Origin: an uncultured Oscillospiraceae bacterium
GTDB taxonomy: Bacteria > Bacillota > Clostridia > Oscillospirales > Acutalibacteraceae
Reading direction: 5' to 3'
Length of the DNA stretch: 64,000 bases
NCBI GenBank assembly: GCA_900541975.1
Contig: UQLR01000003.1
Location: forward strand, 98,854 to 162,853
Shown: piece after piece, positions 63,863-64,000 of the stretch
How positions within the stretch are numbered: position 1 is the first letter of the stretch
Layout of the letters: each line of letters begins with the position of its first letter
Notes under the pieces: generated by a model
The model's database searches: none
What the model saw: the letters and a program-made list of their open reading frames with translations, nothing else
Told to the model about the DNA's origin: nothing
Position numbers and translations under genes: made by a program

Positions 63863-63912
63863 CCGGGAGTTTGGACTGTTTGGACAGCGGTTCTGGCTCC
63901 CGGGTTTTTTAT
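63863..63912 (+). terminator. terminator of rlmD
   Basis: CCGGGAG (63863-63869) pairs with CTCCCGG (63897-63903), then GTTTTTT. An inner CTGT/ACAG pair may extend the stem. The last 90 bases of the window hold no recognisable gene. Confidence 0.8.
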
Positions 63913-64000
63913 GCGTGCTTACTCTGTGGAAACATATCGAGGGGAAAAATAGGCGGAGGGTTGAGTATATAGGATTGGTATGGATAAGTTGAGTAGACAG

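Overview
The window is a 64-kb chromosomal segment of an endospore-forming, probably anaerobic member of the Bacillota, class Clostridia. The evidence is the complete spoIIIAA-AH operon, sipL-spoIVA, a gerA-type germination operon, a clostridial IspH-ribosomal S1 fusion, a sodium-pump decarboxylase pair, HrcA/CIRCE-type groES control and the order hprK-PHP-murB-rapZ-whiA-dnaE-pfkA. Genus or species cannot be assigned from the sequence alone. Almost every gene is on the + strand. The exceptions are one six-gene operon (4.5-9.6 kb) and a two-gene membrane-protein pair (27.4-28.4 kb). No rRNA, tRNA, CRISPR array, transposase or integrase gene was seen.

Layout. 0-4.4 kb: ribosome hibernation factor, a THUMP rRNA methyltransferase and CIRCE-controlled groES-groEL. 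4.4-9.6 kb, minus strand: a tightly coupled operon of a MarR regulator, a DUF1848 cysteine-cluster protein, an SPL-like radical SAM protein, MutM, a stand-alone amino-acid adenylation enzyme and a GNAT acetyltransferase. A near-ideal palindromic operator lies over its promoter. 9.9-14.6 kb: a complete branched-chain amino-acid-type ABC importer. 14.8-17.8 kb: spore-coat basement layer genes sipL and spoIVA. 18.1-19.8 kb: sodium-pump decarboxylase gamma and beta subunits without the carboxyltransferase. 20.0-21.5 kb: a polysaccharide co-polymerase and tyrosine-kinase pair without the rest of a capsule locus. 21.8-27.4 kb: an aminotransferase, secD-secF and zinc-type ABC genes. 27.4-32.2 kb: the DUF4363/YetF pair and gerA-gerB-gerC.

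32.2-45.0 kb is a housekeeping block: hprK, a PHP phosphatase, murB, rapZ, whiA (no yvcK between them), dnaE, pfkA, the ispH-rpsA fusion, a TIGR01440 protein and an HD protein. 45.3-48.3 kb holds a glycosyltransferase and ligA. 48.6-53.6 kb is the full spoIIIA operon. 53.9-56.7 kb is a large GT2/CDP-glycerol glycerophosphotransferase fusion. 56.6-62.2 kb is infC-rpmI-rplT (with a leader attenuator and an ATT start codon for infC), an RNA methyltransferase, dprA and topA. The window ends with an RlmD-type methyltransferase of different codon usage, whose 3' end belongs to a gene class known as an integration site for conjugative elements.

Themes. Sporulation genes (sipL-spoIVA, spoIIIA, ger, whiA, perhaps yetF) are spread through the window among information-processing genes. 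The best candidates for little-described biology are the minus-strand MarR operon, two promoters whose start points fall inside the upstream gene's terminator stem (before secD and znuC), the Cys/His tail on the ZnuC-like ATPase, and the possible mobile-element boundary at the right edge.
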